From: Candidatus Sumerlaeota bacterium
GTDB taxonomy: Bacteria; Sumerlaeota; Sumerlaeia; JAFGJS01
Assembly: GCA_016928995.1 (NCBI GenBank)
Contig: JAFGJS010000095.1
Location: forward strand, 1 to 13,030
Direction: 5' to 3'
Length of the DNA: 13,030 nt
A program made the position numbers and the translations under genes. Of this stretch, positions 1 to 6,390 are shown piece by piece. Below the pieces are notes generated by a model, which saw nothing but the letters and a program-made list of their open reading frames with translations, did no database searches and was not told the origin of the DNA. How positions within the stretch are numbered: position 1 is the stretch's first letter; every line of letters begins with the position of its first letter.

Positions 1-161
1 ACGCTTGGCTTCGCCACGCCAGCAGTTGTATTCTCAAAGAACACGTGACCACCCCGTGGGGGGGGCACTTGGAAGTTGAATCCGGGACTGATTTTACGCC
101 ATGGAAATGCTATATTTAATGATTACAAAATGTTGCGGTAATTCTCAATTCTTTTTTCATA

Positions 162-190
162 CGATCCAGTTTATCCTGTCAATTCTGTTT
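162..190. repeat. decayed copy of the intergenic repeat arm
   Basis: This 29-base stretch lies just beyond the lpxA stop codon. It matches the right arm of the inverted repeat at 2724-2752 at about 20 of 29 positions and shares the core ATCCTGT. It contains two imperfect TCCTGT/TTCTGT words. No partner arm is obvious nearby, so it looks like a half element or a degraded copy. The rest of 1-161 shows no gene; it holds a run of Gs around 58-66 and nothing else I can identify. Confidence 0.5.
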
Positions 191-195
191 AAATA

Positions 196-972
196 TCATT
201 TATGTCCGCAGATGCCGCGTTGGCTGTTGGCGATGAAATCGGCGATGTGGCGGACTTCGTCGCAGTCGGCCTCGGCTTGCAGCCGCTCGATCGCTTGCGG
301 TGTGGTAAGGCCGGAGTGGTAGAGCGTTTTGTAGGCGCGGCGGATTTTTTTGCGCACATCGGGCGAAAGACCAGAGCGTTTGAGTCCAACGACATTGAGT
401 CCGACGACTTCCGAGTCGCCGACGAGCATCATGTACGGCGGCACGTCGCGGTTGACGCGCGAGACGCCGCCGACCATGGCCAGCGAGCCGATGCGCGAGA
501 ATTGATGGATCGCGACGAGGCCGCTGATGAACGCGCCGTCCTCCACCGTGACATGACCGGCGGCCAGCGAGCATGAGGCGATGGTGACGCGGTTGCCGAT
601 GTGGCAGTCGTGCGCTACGTGCGATTGATGCATGAAAAAACACTTGTCGCCGATGGTGGTCTTCTGGCCCTCGGCGAACGAGGCGTGGATGATGCACTGT
701 TCGCGGAAGGTGTTGCCGGCGCCGATCTCGACATAGGCGGGCGTGCTGGGATCATAGGCGGTATGCTGCGGCCAATGGCCGATCACGGCGCCCATGTGCA
801 CCAGATTGTCGGGGCCCATGGTAGTGTGGCCGGTGATGTAGGCGTTGGCCCAGATCTGGCAGCGGTCGCCGATGGTCACATGCTCGTCGATTACGGCGTT
901 CGGACCGATGGTCACGTCCTCGCCGATTTTGGCGTTGGGGTGGATCACTGCGGAGGGGTGAATCGTATTCAT
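196..972 (-). CDS. lpxA: acyl-ACP--UDP-N-acetylglucosamine O-acyltransferase (LpxA)
   Basis: This enzyme transfers a 3-hydroxyacyl chain from acyl carrier protein to UDP-GlcNAc in the cytoplasm, the first step of lipid A synthesis. The 258-residue length fits the family. The first ~190 residues are hexapeptide repeats of the left-handed beta-helix (for example VIHPNAKIGEDVTIGPNAVI at 9-28). The HVAHDC motif at 118-123 supplies the catalytic His121 (E. coli His125). AGH at 138-140, IHQF at 155-158, MVGG and DVPPY are all conserved. A helical C-terminal domain follows, with GLKRSG at 196-201. An AGGA sequence lies about 10 bases before the ATG. The gene is not beside lpxD, fabZ or lpxB as in proteobacteria; it follows the HD hydrolase gene after 128 bases and has its own likely promoter. 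The call is very secure. Confidence 0.96.
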   Translation of the reverse strand: MNTIHPSAVIHPNAKIGEDVTIGPNAVIDEHVTIGDRCQIWANAYITGHTTMGPDNLVHMGAVIGHWPQHTAYDPSTPAYVEIGAGNTFREQCIIHASFAEGQKTTIGDKCFFMHQSHVAHDCHIGNRVTIASCSLAAGHVTVEDGAFISGLVAIHQFSRIGSLAMVGGVSRVNRDVPPYMMLVGDSEVVGLNVVGLKRSGLSPDVRKKIRRAYKTLYHSGLTTPQAIERLQAEADCDEVRHIADFIANSQRGICGHK

Positions 973-1004
973 CGTTGGAGTCCTGTCTTGAATATGGATG
1001 CGCG

Positions 1005-1033
1005 ACTCTAATTTGCGGGCGAACGACGGTCAA
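1005..1033 (-). promoter_or_regulatory. likely sigma70-type promoter of lpxA
   Basis: On the minus strand, TTGACC (1033-1028) is followed by 17 bases and then TAGAGT (1010-1005). These match the -35 consensus at 5 of 6 positions and the -10 consensus at 4 of 6. The lpxA start codon lies about 30 bases downstream of the -10 box. This suggests that lpxA can be transcribed separately from argC and the HD gene. It is judged from consensus only. Confidence 0.45.
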
Positions 1034-1100
1034 GAGGAGTTGTGCTGTTGTAGGGATTGAATGCAGTCCAGTGCGATTGCAGAAATTGTGGCGTTCGCCG

Positions 1101-1526
1101 TCAGGGATTGCGCGTGAGATAAAGCCAGGCTTGATGATAGCGCTCCAGGCGCTGCTGATCTTTCTCGGTTTTGGTGCAGATGCGGCGCAGGTCCATATTG
1201 TCATGCAGGTCGGCGAGTTTGATCTGCTTGCCCAGCGGATTTTGTGCGGAGCGCTTGACGAAGTCCATGTAGTCCTCGCCGTCGCGACGGGAGACGGCGT
1301 CCACGGCTTGCACTACGAATTCTGTAAAGCCCGCCTGTCGTAAGTCGTCCAGCGTAGTCGTGCTGTCCTCCACGACGTCGTGAAGCACGGCGGCGATGCG
1401 CCCTTCATTGGTCTGCATGTGCAGCATCACGCGCAAGGGATGGAGGATATACGGCTGGCCCTGCCGGTCCATCTGTCCCTCGTGGGCCTTGGCGGCGATT
1501 TGAATCGCTTTGTCGAGAGTGGACAT
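1101..1526 (-). CDS. small stand-alone HD-domain hydrolase, SpoT/MESH1-like
   Basis: This 141-residue protein resembles the N-terminal hydrolase domain of RelA/SpoT proteins, which removes pyrophosphate from (p)ppGpp. No synthetase or TGS domain is present. The visible metal-ligand and catalytic set is His29 (ILHP), His49-Asp50 (VLHD), Glu53-Asp54 and Asp106 with Asn110 (KLADLHDNMD). These match the H...HD..ED...D...N pattern of Rel hydrolases, although KLADRLHNM of Rel reads KLADLHDNM here. I chose the ATG at 1526 because AAAGGAG lies 6-8 bases before it; an in-frame ATG 15 bases upstream has no such site. The gene starts 20 bases after the argC stop, so the two are probably co-transcribed. 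The likely role is alarmone hydrolysis or another nucleotide pyrophosphohydrolase activity; the substrate is inferred. Confidence 0.8.
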   Translation of the reverse strand: MSTLDKAIQIAAKAHEGQMDRQGQPYILHPLRVMLHMQTNEGRIAAVLHDVVEDSTTTLDDLRQAGFTEFVVQAVDAVSRRDGEDYMDFVKRSAQNPLGKQIKLADLHDNMDLRRICTKTEKDQQRLERYHQAWLYLTRNP

Positions 1527-1546
1527 GTTCGCTCCTTTCATGCGCG

Positions 1547-2569
1547 TCAGAGCAAGCCGGCGGTCTCTTCAATCCCGAGCATGGCGTTCATCACCTGCAC
1601 AGCCTGGCCGGAGGCGCCCTTGATCAGGTTGTCGAGCGCGCTGACCACGATCAGGCGGTTTGTGCGCGGATCGAGCATCAGGCCGATGTCGCAGAAGTTC
1701 GTCATCGCCACGTCTTTGGTGCGCGGCGATTGCCCTGGCGGCAGCAGGCGGATGAATGGTTCATCGCCGTAACGCTGTTGATAGACGGTATAGATTTCCG
1801 GCAGCGTCATCGGGCGCGTGAGCTGCAGATAAATCGTGCTGAGGATGCCGCGATACATCGGCGCAAGATGCGGGACGAAGAGGATCTGCACCGATTCGCC
1901 AGCCAGATCGCTGAGCGTCTCTTCAATCTCCGGCTGATGACGATGCGTGGCGACTTTATACGCCATCATGGATTCGTCCGCTTCGCAGAAGTGCGTCGTG
2001 TCGCTTGGCGTGCGTCCCGCGCCGCTGACGCCCGACTTGCTGTCGCTGATGATCGAGGCGCGGTCGATCCAGTCTGCGGCGATGATCGGCGCAAGGGGGA
2101 GCAGCACGCTGGTCACATAGCAGCCGGGAACGGCGACGAGGCGCTTGCCTTTGAGTTGATCGCGATAAATCTCCACAAGCCCATACGGCGCTTCGTCGTT
2201 CAGCTCAGGCGCAATGTGCTTGATGCCGTATGTCTTTTCATAGGTCGCCAAATTGCGGAAGCGGAAGTCGGCGCTGAGATCGGCGACCTTCACGCCACGC
2301 TTGGTCATCTCCAAGGCATATTCCGCGCCTGCCATGTGCGGCATGGTGAGGAAGACGAAATCGCAGGCTTCGGCGATGCGATCGCAGTCGATCGGTTCGA
2401 TTGGCACGCCGCACTGACCGCGCAATTGCGGATGGTAGACGGCCGGATCCTCTGGCGCCTCGACGCGCGCGGCGAGCATGGCGATTTCAGTTTCGGGGTG
2501 GCGCAGCAGGATGCGGATGAGCTCCCCGGCGGTGTAGGCTTTTGCTCCGATGATGCCGACTTTGATCAT
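1547..2569 (-). CDS. argC: N-acetyl-gamma-glutamyl-phosphate reductase (ArgC)
   Basis: This enzyme makes N-acetylglutamate semialdehyde with NADPH, the third step of arginine synthesis. At 340 residues it has the normal length of the type 1 family. The N-terminal Rossmann motif is VGIIGAKAYTAGELIRILLR (4-23); most homologues have G-x-x-G-Y-T-G here, so the AKAYTAG version is slightly unusual. VADLSADFR (95-103) and PYGLVEIYR (128-136) are typical. The nucleophile is Cys150 in VPGCYVTS, where the usual motif is PGCYPT. SGVSGAGRTP and HRHQPEIEE follow. AGGAG lies about 13 bases before the ATG. Upstream is the inverted-repeat element, then rpsI; rplM-rpsI-argC is a gene order I recall from some other phyla, such as Geobacter. 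The rpsI terminator probably separates argC from the ribosomal transcript. Confidence 0.95.
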   Translation of the reverse strand: MIKVGIIGAKAYTAGELIRILLRHPETEIAMLAARVEAPEDPAVYHPQLRGQCGVPIEPIDCDRIAEACDFVFLTMPHMAGAEYALEMTKRGVKVADLSADFRFRNLATYEKTYGIKHIAPELNDEAPYGLVEIYRDQLKGKRLVAVPGCYVTSVLLPLAPIIAADWIDRASIISDSKSGVSGAGRTPSDTTHFCEADESMMAYKVATHRHQPEIEETLSDLAGESVQILFVPHLAPMYRGILSTIYLQLTRPMTLPEIYTVYQQRYGDEPFIRLLPPGQSPRTKDVAMTNFCDIGLMLDPRTNRLIVVSALDNLIKGASGQAVQVMNAMLGIEETAGLL

Positions 2570-2601
2570 GATGCGAGAATCGCTCCTGAGAGAAAGAATT
2601 T

Positions 2602-2779
2602 AACGCAAAGCGAAGGCGCAGAGATTCATTTTTTTTGACAGGATGAACGGGATTGACTGGATTACAAGAAAAACCTGTTTATTACGTTCATCAGCATAGT
2701 GCGGATACACTATGAAAAACAAATAATCCGGTTAATCCTGTATATCCTGTCATAAAAATATCAGTTTGCGGCGCCTTCG
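2602..2779. repeat. nested inverted-repeat element between argC and rpsI
   Basis: Three levels of symmetry share one centre. The outer arms are CGAAGGCGC at 2611-2619 and its exact complement at 2771-2779. The middle arms, 2636-2664 and 2724-2752, are complementary at 24 of 29 positions and contain the words GACAGGAT and GGATTA. The inner hairpin has a perfect 7-base stem, CATAGTG (2695-2701) and CACTATG (2708-2714), with a 6-base loop. The left end is built of a short CGCAAAG/CGAAGG/CGCAGAG word pattern. No reading frame is supported inside. The element fills most of the 2570-2920 gap and lies directly upstream of the argC ribosome binding site. It resembles the dispersed short repeats common in some environmental genomes. 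Confidence 0.7.
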
Positions 2780-2860
2780 TGATTCCATGATGATTTTATT
2801 TGTTTATGGATACTGAAACCCTAGCGATCCTGGTTTGGGTCTGCAAGGGGAGATTCCGCG

Positions 2861-2900
2861 CAAAAGAAAACCGCGCCCGGAGTTTCGATCCGGGCGCGGC
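2861..2900 (-). terminator. Rho-independent terminator of rplM-rpsI
   Basis: A perfect 10-base stem, CCGCGCCCGG at 2871-2880 with CCGGGCGCGG at 2890-2899, encloses a 9-base loop. Read on the minus strand, the stem is followed by TTTTCTTTTG (2870-2861). It lies about 20 bases beyond the rpsI stop codon, where a terminator for the ribosomal operon is expected. Confidence 0.9.
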
Positions 2901-2920
2901 CTGTAAAGTTTGCTTGCGGT

Positions 2921-3319
2921 TTAGCGTTTGCTGAACTGGAACCGCTTGCGGGCTTTCGGCTGCCCGGGTTTCTTGCGTTCCTTGCATCGCGCGTCCCGGG
3001 TGAGGAATCCGGCCGTCTTCAGCGATGAGCGGAAGGCGGGATTCACTTCGAGCAGCGCTCGCGAAATGCCCTGGCGGATGGCGCCGGCCTGGCCGGTGGT
3101 GCCGCCGCCGCGCACGGTGATGACGAAGTCATACTTGCTCAGGGTGTGGGTTTCCTTCAGGGGTTGCTTCACCACCGCTTCACACGCGGGCAGTCCGTGG
3201 AAGTATTCCTCAAGCGGCTTTTTATTGATCGTGATTTTGCCGCGTCCGTTCGGTCGGAGAAAAACCCGCGCTACGGAGTTTTTACGCCGTCCCAGGCCGT
3301 TGTATTGCTCGATCGCCAT
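2921..3319 (-). CDS. rpsI: 30S ribosomal protein S9
   Basis: S9 is a small-subunit protein whose C-terminal tail reaches the P-site tRNA. The protein has 132 residues, as expected. [20 protein letters not shown] (9-28) is the family N-terminal signature. [20 protein letters not shown] (69-88) is the conserved core, followed by [20 protein letters not shown]. The basic tail ends in FQFSKR, the standard S9 terminus. GAGG lies about 11 bases before the ATG. The gene starts 23 bases after rplM, the near-universal L13-S9 pair, and is followed by a strong terminator. Confidence 0.98.
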   Translation of the reverse strand: MAIEQYNGLGRRKNSVARVFLRPNGRGKITINKKPLEEYFHGLPACEAVVKQPLKETHTLSKYDFVITVRGGGTTGQAGAIRQGISRALLEVNPAFRSSLKTAGFLTRDARCKERKKPGQPKARKRFQFSKR

Positions 3320-3342
3320 GTTTCAATCGTCCTCGTTTTCGT

Positions 3343-3774
3343 TTATTCAATAGTCAGTTCAACGGGTTTTTGAGCCAGATGTTTGTGCTCGGATCCGCAA
3401 TACACGCGAAGGTTTTTCTGCATCGCGCGCCCCAAGCGGTTTTTGGGCAGCATGCCGTTGACGGCGAAAGTGATGACTTGCCGCGCGTCTTTTTGCATCA
3501 GCTTGCCCGCGGTGATTTCTTTGATTCCGCCGGGATATCCCGAATGCCGGTAGTATTTTTTGTCGGCGAGTTTTTTGCCGGTCAAGCGGACTTTATCCGC
3601 ATTGACGACAATAACGTGGTTACGCGGGTTGATATGCGGTGTGAAATCAGGCTGATTCTTGCCTTGGATCACCGCCGCGACACGCGTCGCCAGCCGGCCG
3701 AGAATCTGATTTTCCGCGTCGATAATGTACCACTGCTCCTGCATCGACTCTTGGGTCGGCATGAAAGTGCTCAT
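3343..3774 (-). CDS. rplM: 50S ribosomal protein L13
   Basis: L13 binds 23S rRNA early in assembly of the large subunit. I chose the ATG at 3774, which gives 143 residues starting MSTFMPTQES, because it aligns end to end with E. coli L13 (MKTFTAKPET). A TTG 18 bases upstream would add six residues with no family support, and the GGAG next to it serves as the ribosome binding site of the ATG, with a rather long 12-base spacer. The motifs WYIIDAENQILGRLAT, NADKVRLTGKKLADKKYY, HSGYPGGIK, VNGMLPKNRLGRAM and LRVYCGSEHKH are all typical. It is the first gene of the rplM-rpsI operon, with its own promoter. Confidence 0.98.
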   Translation of the reverse strand: MSTFMPTQESMQEQWYIIDAENQILGRLATRVAAVIQGKNQPDFTPHINPRNHVIVVNADKVRLTGKKLADKKYYRHSGYPGGIKEITAGKLMQKDARQVITFAVNGMLPKNRLGRAMQKNLRVYCGSEHKHLAQKPVELTIE

Positions 3775-3801
3775 GGCTGCGTCTTGCTCCAAATTCTAAA
3801 G

Positions 3802-3828
3802 TTCCGCCTCATTTTTGTCAGAGAGGAA
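3802..3828 (-). promoter_or_regulatory. hairpin in the rplM leader
   Basis: In the leader between the promoter and the rplM start, TTCC-TC (minus strand, 3828-3823) can pair with GAGGCGGAA (3810-3802) with a one-base bulge and an A-rich loop. L13 is known to regulate its own operon in E. coli, so a leader hairpin is of interest. Any link to L13 binding here is only inferred. Confidence 0.25.
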
Positions 3829-3834
3829 GTGGCA

Positions 3835-3862
3835 AGAATAAAGACGCATGCGGCAAAGTCAA
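3835..3862 (-). promoter_or_regulatory. likely sigma70-type promoter of rplM-rpsI
   Basis: On the minus strand, TTGACT (3862-3857) is followed by 16 bases and then TATTCT (3840-3835). These match the consensus at 5 of 6 and 4 of 6 positions. The implied leader is about 50-55 bases long. The position, upstream of the first gene of a ribosomal operon in a divergent intergenic region, fits well. Confidence 0.5.
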
Positions 3863-3940
3863 GGGCAAAAATGACCTTTTTTGAACGTTTTTGGATGTCT
3901 GGCATTGCAGGTATTGATCGCAGGGAAGCGATCTTAAAGC

Positions 3941-3972
3941 TTGCATGCTTCCTTGAAACCGCCTAGTATACT
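3941..3972 (+). promoter_or_regulatory. possible promoter of the PilT-like gene
   Basis: TTGCAT (3941-3946) is followed by 17 bases and then TAGTAT (3964-3969). TATACT at 3967-3972 overlaps it as an alternative -10 box. The 8-base palindrome AGTATACT is part of this site. The leader to the start codon at 4092 would be about 115 bases. The rest of this 317-base divergent gap shows no gene. Confidence 0.28.
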
Positions 3973-4091
3973 AAAGATGAGGTTTTGTAGATTGGCGTTC
4001 GGTGCTATACGGTTGTCATGAGGTTCTGCTTCCAACAGGTCCAGATCATGTAGCGGTCGGTTCGATTGTGAGCGACAGGAGGGATTTTCCG

Positions 4092-5525
4092 ATGAAAATC
4101 AAGCAGTTGCTGCAGGAAATGGTGCGCTTGGGGGGGACGGATCTGCATATCATGGCGGGCATGCGACCGGCGATCCGTGTTCAACGGCAGCTGATTCCGG
4201 TGCAACAATCTCTGGATCTGTCGGCAGAGGACGCTCGTGAGATCATCTACGAAATGCTGACGCCCGAGCAGATCGAGATGTTCGAATCCGATCCGGAGCA
4301 CCGCAACGATATGAATATCGCGCTGAGCGTGCCGCAGCTGGGGCGTTACCGGATGAATCTCTATCGTCAGCGGGGGACGACGGCTGTCTCAATCCGCTCG
4401 CTGCCGATGGAGGTGCCGACGTTGGAATCATGCAACTTGCCGCCGGTGGCCGAGGAATTCGTGCAGGCGCGCCGGGGGCTGGCCTTGATCACCGGCCCGG
4501 CCCGTTCCGGCAAGTCCACAACGCTCGCGGCCCTGATCAATGAGATCAACGAACTGCGCGCGCTGCATATCATCACGATTGAGAATCCGATTGAGTATCT
4601 GCACAATTGCCGCAAGTCGTATGTCAGCCAACGGGAAGTGGGGCGCAATGGCGACACGCGTTCGTTCAAATTGGCGCTGGAATCCGCGATGCATCAGGAT
4701 CCTGACATCATTCAACTGGGCAATCTTGATGATTTTGATCTGGCGGAGATGGCTCTGACCGCAGCGGACAGCGGAGTGCTGGTTTTCGCCACTCTGTCCA
4801 CGGTGTCCGTGGCGCAGACGCTGAGCCGGATTGTGGACATCTTCCCGCAGGAGAAACATCAGCAGGTCTTGACGAGTCTGGCGGACAACCTGGTAGGAGT
4901 GATTTCGCATATGCTGCTGCCGCGCGCAGGCGAGGCGGGATACGTGTTGGCGGCGGAGGTGCTGAGGGCGAACACGATGGCGCGCGACGCCATCCGGCAC
5001 AATCGGCTGGAGGGAATTTATCCGACGCTGAGCCAGTCGATGGATGATGCGTTTATTGATCTGGCGCGGAAGAAAATGGTCGATTATGAGACCGTGGCGC
5101 CATACATTCGCAGCGATTCGACGCATCGCAAGATTCAGACGCTGCTGGGTGTGAGTCGTCCGATCACGAGTTTCACCGGCAACCTGACGCCGCTGCCGAT
5201 CGAACCGCCGGGCGCCACATCCGGCGTACATGCGCGTCCAGGCTCGTCGCCTAACGTATATAACCGTTCCGGTTCGTCGCCGAATGTGCAGACGCGTCCG
5301 CCTTCGTCTCCCGATGTGCGCTCTCGCCCAGCTTCATCGCCCGATGTGCGCGTGCGTCCGGGGACTCCGCCCAAACCGGCGATGGATCCTGCGCCCGAAC
5401 CCACACCCGCAAAAAAGCCGGCGCCGGCGTGGCCGGATGGCGCTTCTCATGAGGCGGGGCATTATACGCCCTCAGGGCGCTATGTGATTCCCCCATGGGA
5501 GAAAAACCGCAAACCATCATCTTAA
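4092..5525 (+). CDS. PilT/GspE-family ATPase homologue with degenerate catalytic motifs and a repeat tail
   Basis: Residues 1-355 align by eye along their length with PilT, the hexameric ATPase that retracts type IV pili. The N-terminal domain has GGTDLHIMAGMRPAIRV (14-30) and RYRMNLYRQRGTTAVSIRSL. The Walker A motif GPARSGKS (135-142) is intact. The other motifs are altered: the Asp-box TIEDPIE reads TIENPIE (Asn165). The Walker B region GEMRD reads GNLDD (210-214), which replaces the catalytic Glu with Asn211 and the Arg with Asp213. The His-box GTLHT reads ATLST (Ser236). Residues 370-477 form a Pro/Ser-rich tail with five 10-residue repeats. I chose the ATG at 4092 because CAGGAGGG precedes it; an ORF start at 4002 has no site. 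No other pilus gene is nearby. It may bind ATP but hydrolyse it poorly, perhaps as a regulatory partner of a true PilT. Confidence 0.85.
   Translation: MKIKQLLQEMVRLGGTDLHIMAGMRPAIRVQRQLIPVQQSLDLSAEDAREIIYEMLTPEQIEMFESDPEHRNDMNIALSVPQLGRYRMNLYRQRGTTAVSIRSLPMEVPTLESCNLPPVAEEFVQARRGLALITGPARSGKSTTLAALINEINELRALHIITIENPIEYLHNCRKSYVSQREVGRNGDTRSFKLALESAMHQDPDIIQLGNLDDFDLAEMALTAADSGVLVFATLSTVSVAQTLSRIVDIFPQEKHQQVLTSLADNLVGVISHMLLPRAGEAGYVLAAEVLRANTMARDAIRHNRLEGIYPTLSQSMDDAFIDLARKKMVDYETVAPYIRSDSTHRKIQTLLGVSRPITSFTGNLTPLPIEPPGATSGVHARPGSSPNVYNRSGSSPNVQTRPPSSPDVRSRPASSPDVRVRPGTPPKPAMDPAPEPTPAKKPAPAWPDGASHEAGHYTPSGRYVIPPWEKNRKPSS
5226..5375 (+). repeat. five tandem 30-base (10-residue) repeats within the PilT-like gene
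   Basis: Five in-frame units of 30 bases encode VHARPGSSPN, VYNRSGSSPN, VQTRPPSSPD, VRSRPASSPD and VRVRPGTPPK (residues 379-428). The protein pattern is V-x-x-R-P-x-S-S-P-N/D. The DNA copies have diverged, most at third codon positions. This suggests an older expansion held at the protein level. Confidence 0.85.
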
Positions 5526-5567
5526 TCGTAAAAACATCAGGAATGTCCATCTTTTATGCGCAATATA

Positions 5568-5588
5568 ACGCTTGATTAAATCAAGCGT
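5568..5588. other. perfect 21-base palindrome between the PilT-like gene and def
   Basis: ACGCTTGATT and AATCAAGCGT flank a single central A. A run of nine Ts begins 11 bases later (5599-5607), too far away for a standard terminator. It may still terminate the PilT-like transcript weakly, or it could be an operator upstream of def. The sequence alone does not decide. Confidence 0.5.
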
Positions 5589-5678
5589 CATGCCAGTGTT
5601 TTTTTTTACAGTTTTCCTTGGCATAAGGGAAGGCCGGGCGGTATTGGTTGTTAAAGACAACGATCAGGAGCAGGTGTC

Positions 5679-6275
5679 ATGGCGAATTTAAAAGTGGCCC
5701 GCCTGGGGCATCCTGTGTTGCGGGAGCTGTCCCGTCCCGTCGAGCCGCAGGAATTGCAATCCGACGAGATTCAGCGTTTGATTGACGATATGATTGAAAC
5801 GATGCGGGAGCAGGACGGCGTCGGACTGGCTGCGCCGCAAGTGCATTGCCCTTTACGGCTGGTCGTGTATGAAATCCTTCCGGAGAATCCGCGCTATCCC
5901 AAGGCCGGTGAATGCGGCTTGCGCGTGCTGGTGAATCCGAAAGTCGAGCCGTTGGGGGAGGAGTTGGAATTGGATTGGGAGGGCTGTCTGTCCATACCGG
6001 GATTGCGCGGCGTGGTTCCCAGGGCTATGCGCGTGAAGGTTGAGGCGCTGGACCGGCAAGGACAGCCGGTCAGTTTTGAAGCCGAACGATTCGAATCCCG
6101 GGTGGTTCAGCATGAGATCGATCATCTGAATGGAATCGTTTACCTTGATCGCATGGCGGATCTGCAGACATTGTGCTACCAGGAAGAATGCATGCGCCAC
6201 TGGATCGTGGACGAAGAGGACGACGACGAGGAAGCGGAAGAGCCTCATATGGAGCGAAGCGTAGCGGAAGAATAA
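5679..6275 (+). CDS. def: peptide deformylase
   Basis: This metalloenzyme removes the formyl group from the N-terminal methionine of new proteins. All three family motifs are present: GVGLAAPQV (47-55) with Gln54, EGCLS (101-105) with the metal ligand Cys103, and QHEIDHLNG (144-152) with ligands His145 and His149 and the catalytic Glu146. The protein has 198 residues; most of the family has about 165-185. The extra length is a very acidic C-terminal tail (178-188 nearly all Glu/Asp) ending in MERSVAEE. CAGGAG lies about 8 bases before the ATG. The gene stands alone rather than beside fmt, and has a terminator right after it. The call is very secure; the role of the tail is unknown. Confidence 0.97.
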   Translation: MANLKVARLGHPVLRELSRPVEPQELQSDEIQRLIDDMIETMREQDGVGLAAPQVHCPLRLVVYEILPENPRYPKAGECGLRVLVNPKVEPLGEELELDWEGCLSIPGLRGVVPRAMRVKVEALDRQGQPVSFEAERFESRVVQHEIDHLNGIVYLDRMADLQTLCYQEECMRHWIVDEEDDDEEAEEPHMERSVAEE

Positions 6276-6321
6276 AGTTTGCACCAGCCGCGATCGGATG
6301 CGGCGAATAGATCATAATCGT

Positions 6322-6351
6322 GAGCGCAGTTTTCACCACTGCGCTCTTTTT
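6322..6351 (+). terminator. Rho-independent terminator after def
   Basis: A perfect 8-base stem, GAGCGCAG (6322-6329) with CTGCGCTC (6339-6346), encloses a 9-base loop. Five Ts follow immediately. It lies about 46 bases after the def stop codon. Confidence 0.88.
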
Positions 6352-6390
6352 CATTGATCGCAAGAGGCGGATCGATCAAGCTGCAATGTC

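Noticed and set aside
1-195. tRNA or small RNA gene at the window start
   Set aside because: I could not fold a cloverleaf or any stable structure beyond a short C/G-run hairpin around 50-66.
1730-2638. 302-residue open frame on the plus strand
   Set aside because: It lies antisense to argC, whose product is clearly recognisable. The translation is rich in Arg, Asp and His with no family motif, as expected of a mirror frame in GC-rich DNA.
4002-4091. Upstream extension of the PilT-like protein by 30 residues
   Set aside because: The added residues have no PilT similarity, while an AGGAGGG site stands before the ATG at 4092, where the family alignment begins.
5226-5375. CRISPR array
   Set aside because: The 30-base units are contiguous with no spacers, are diverged in sequence, and are in frame within a coding region.
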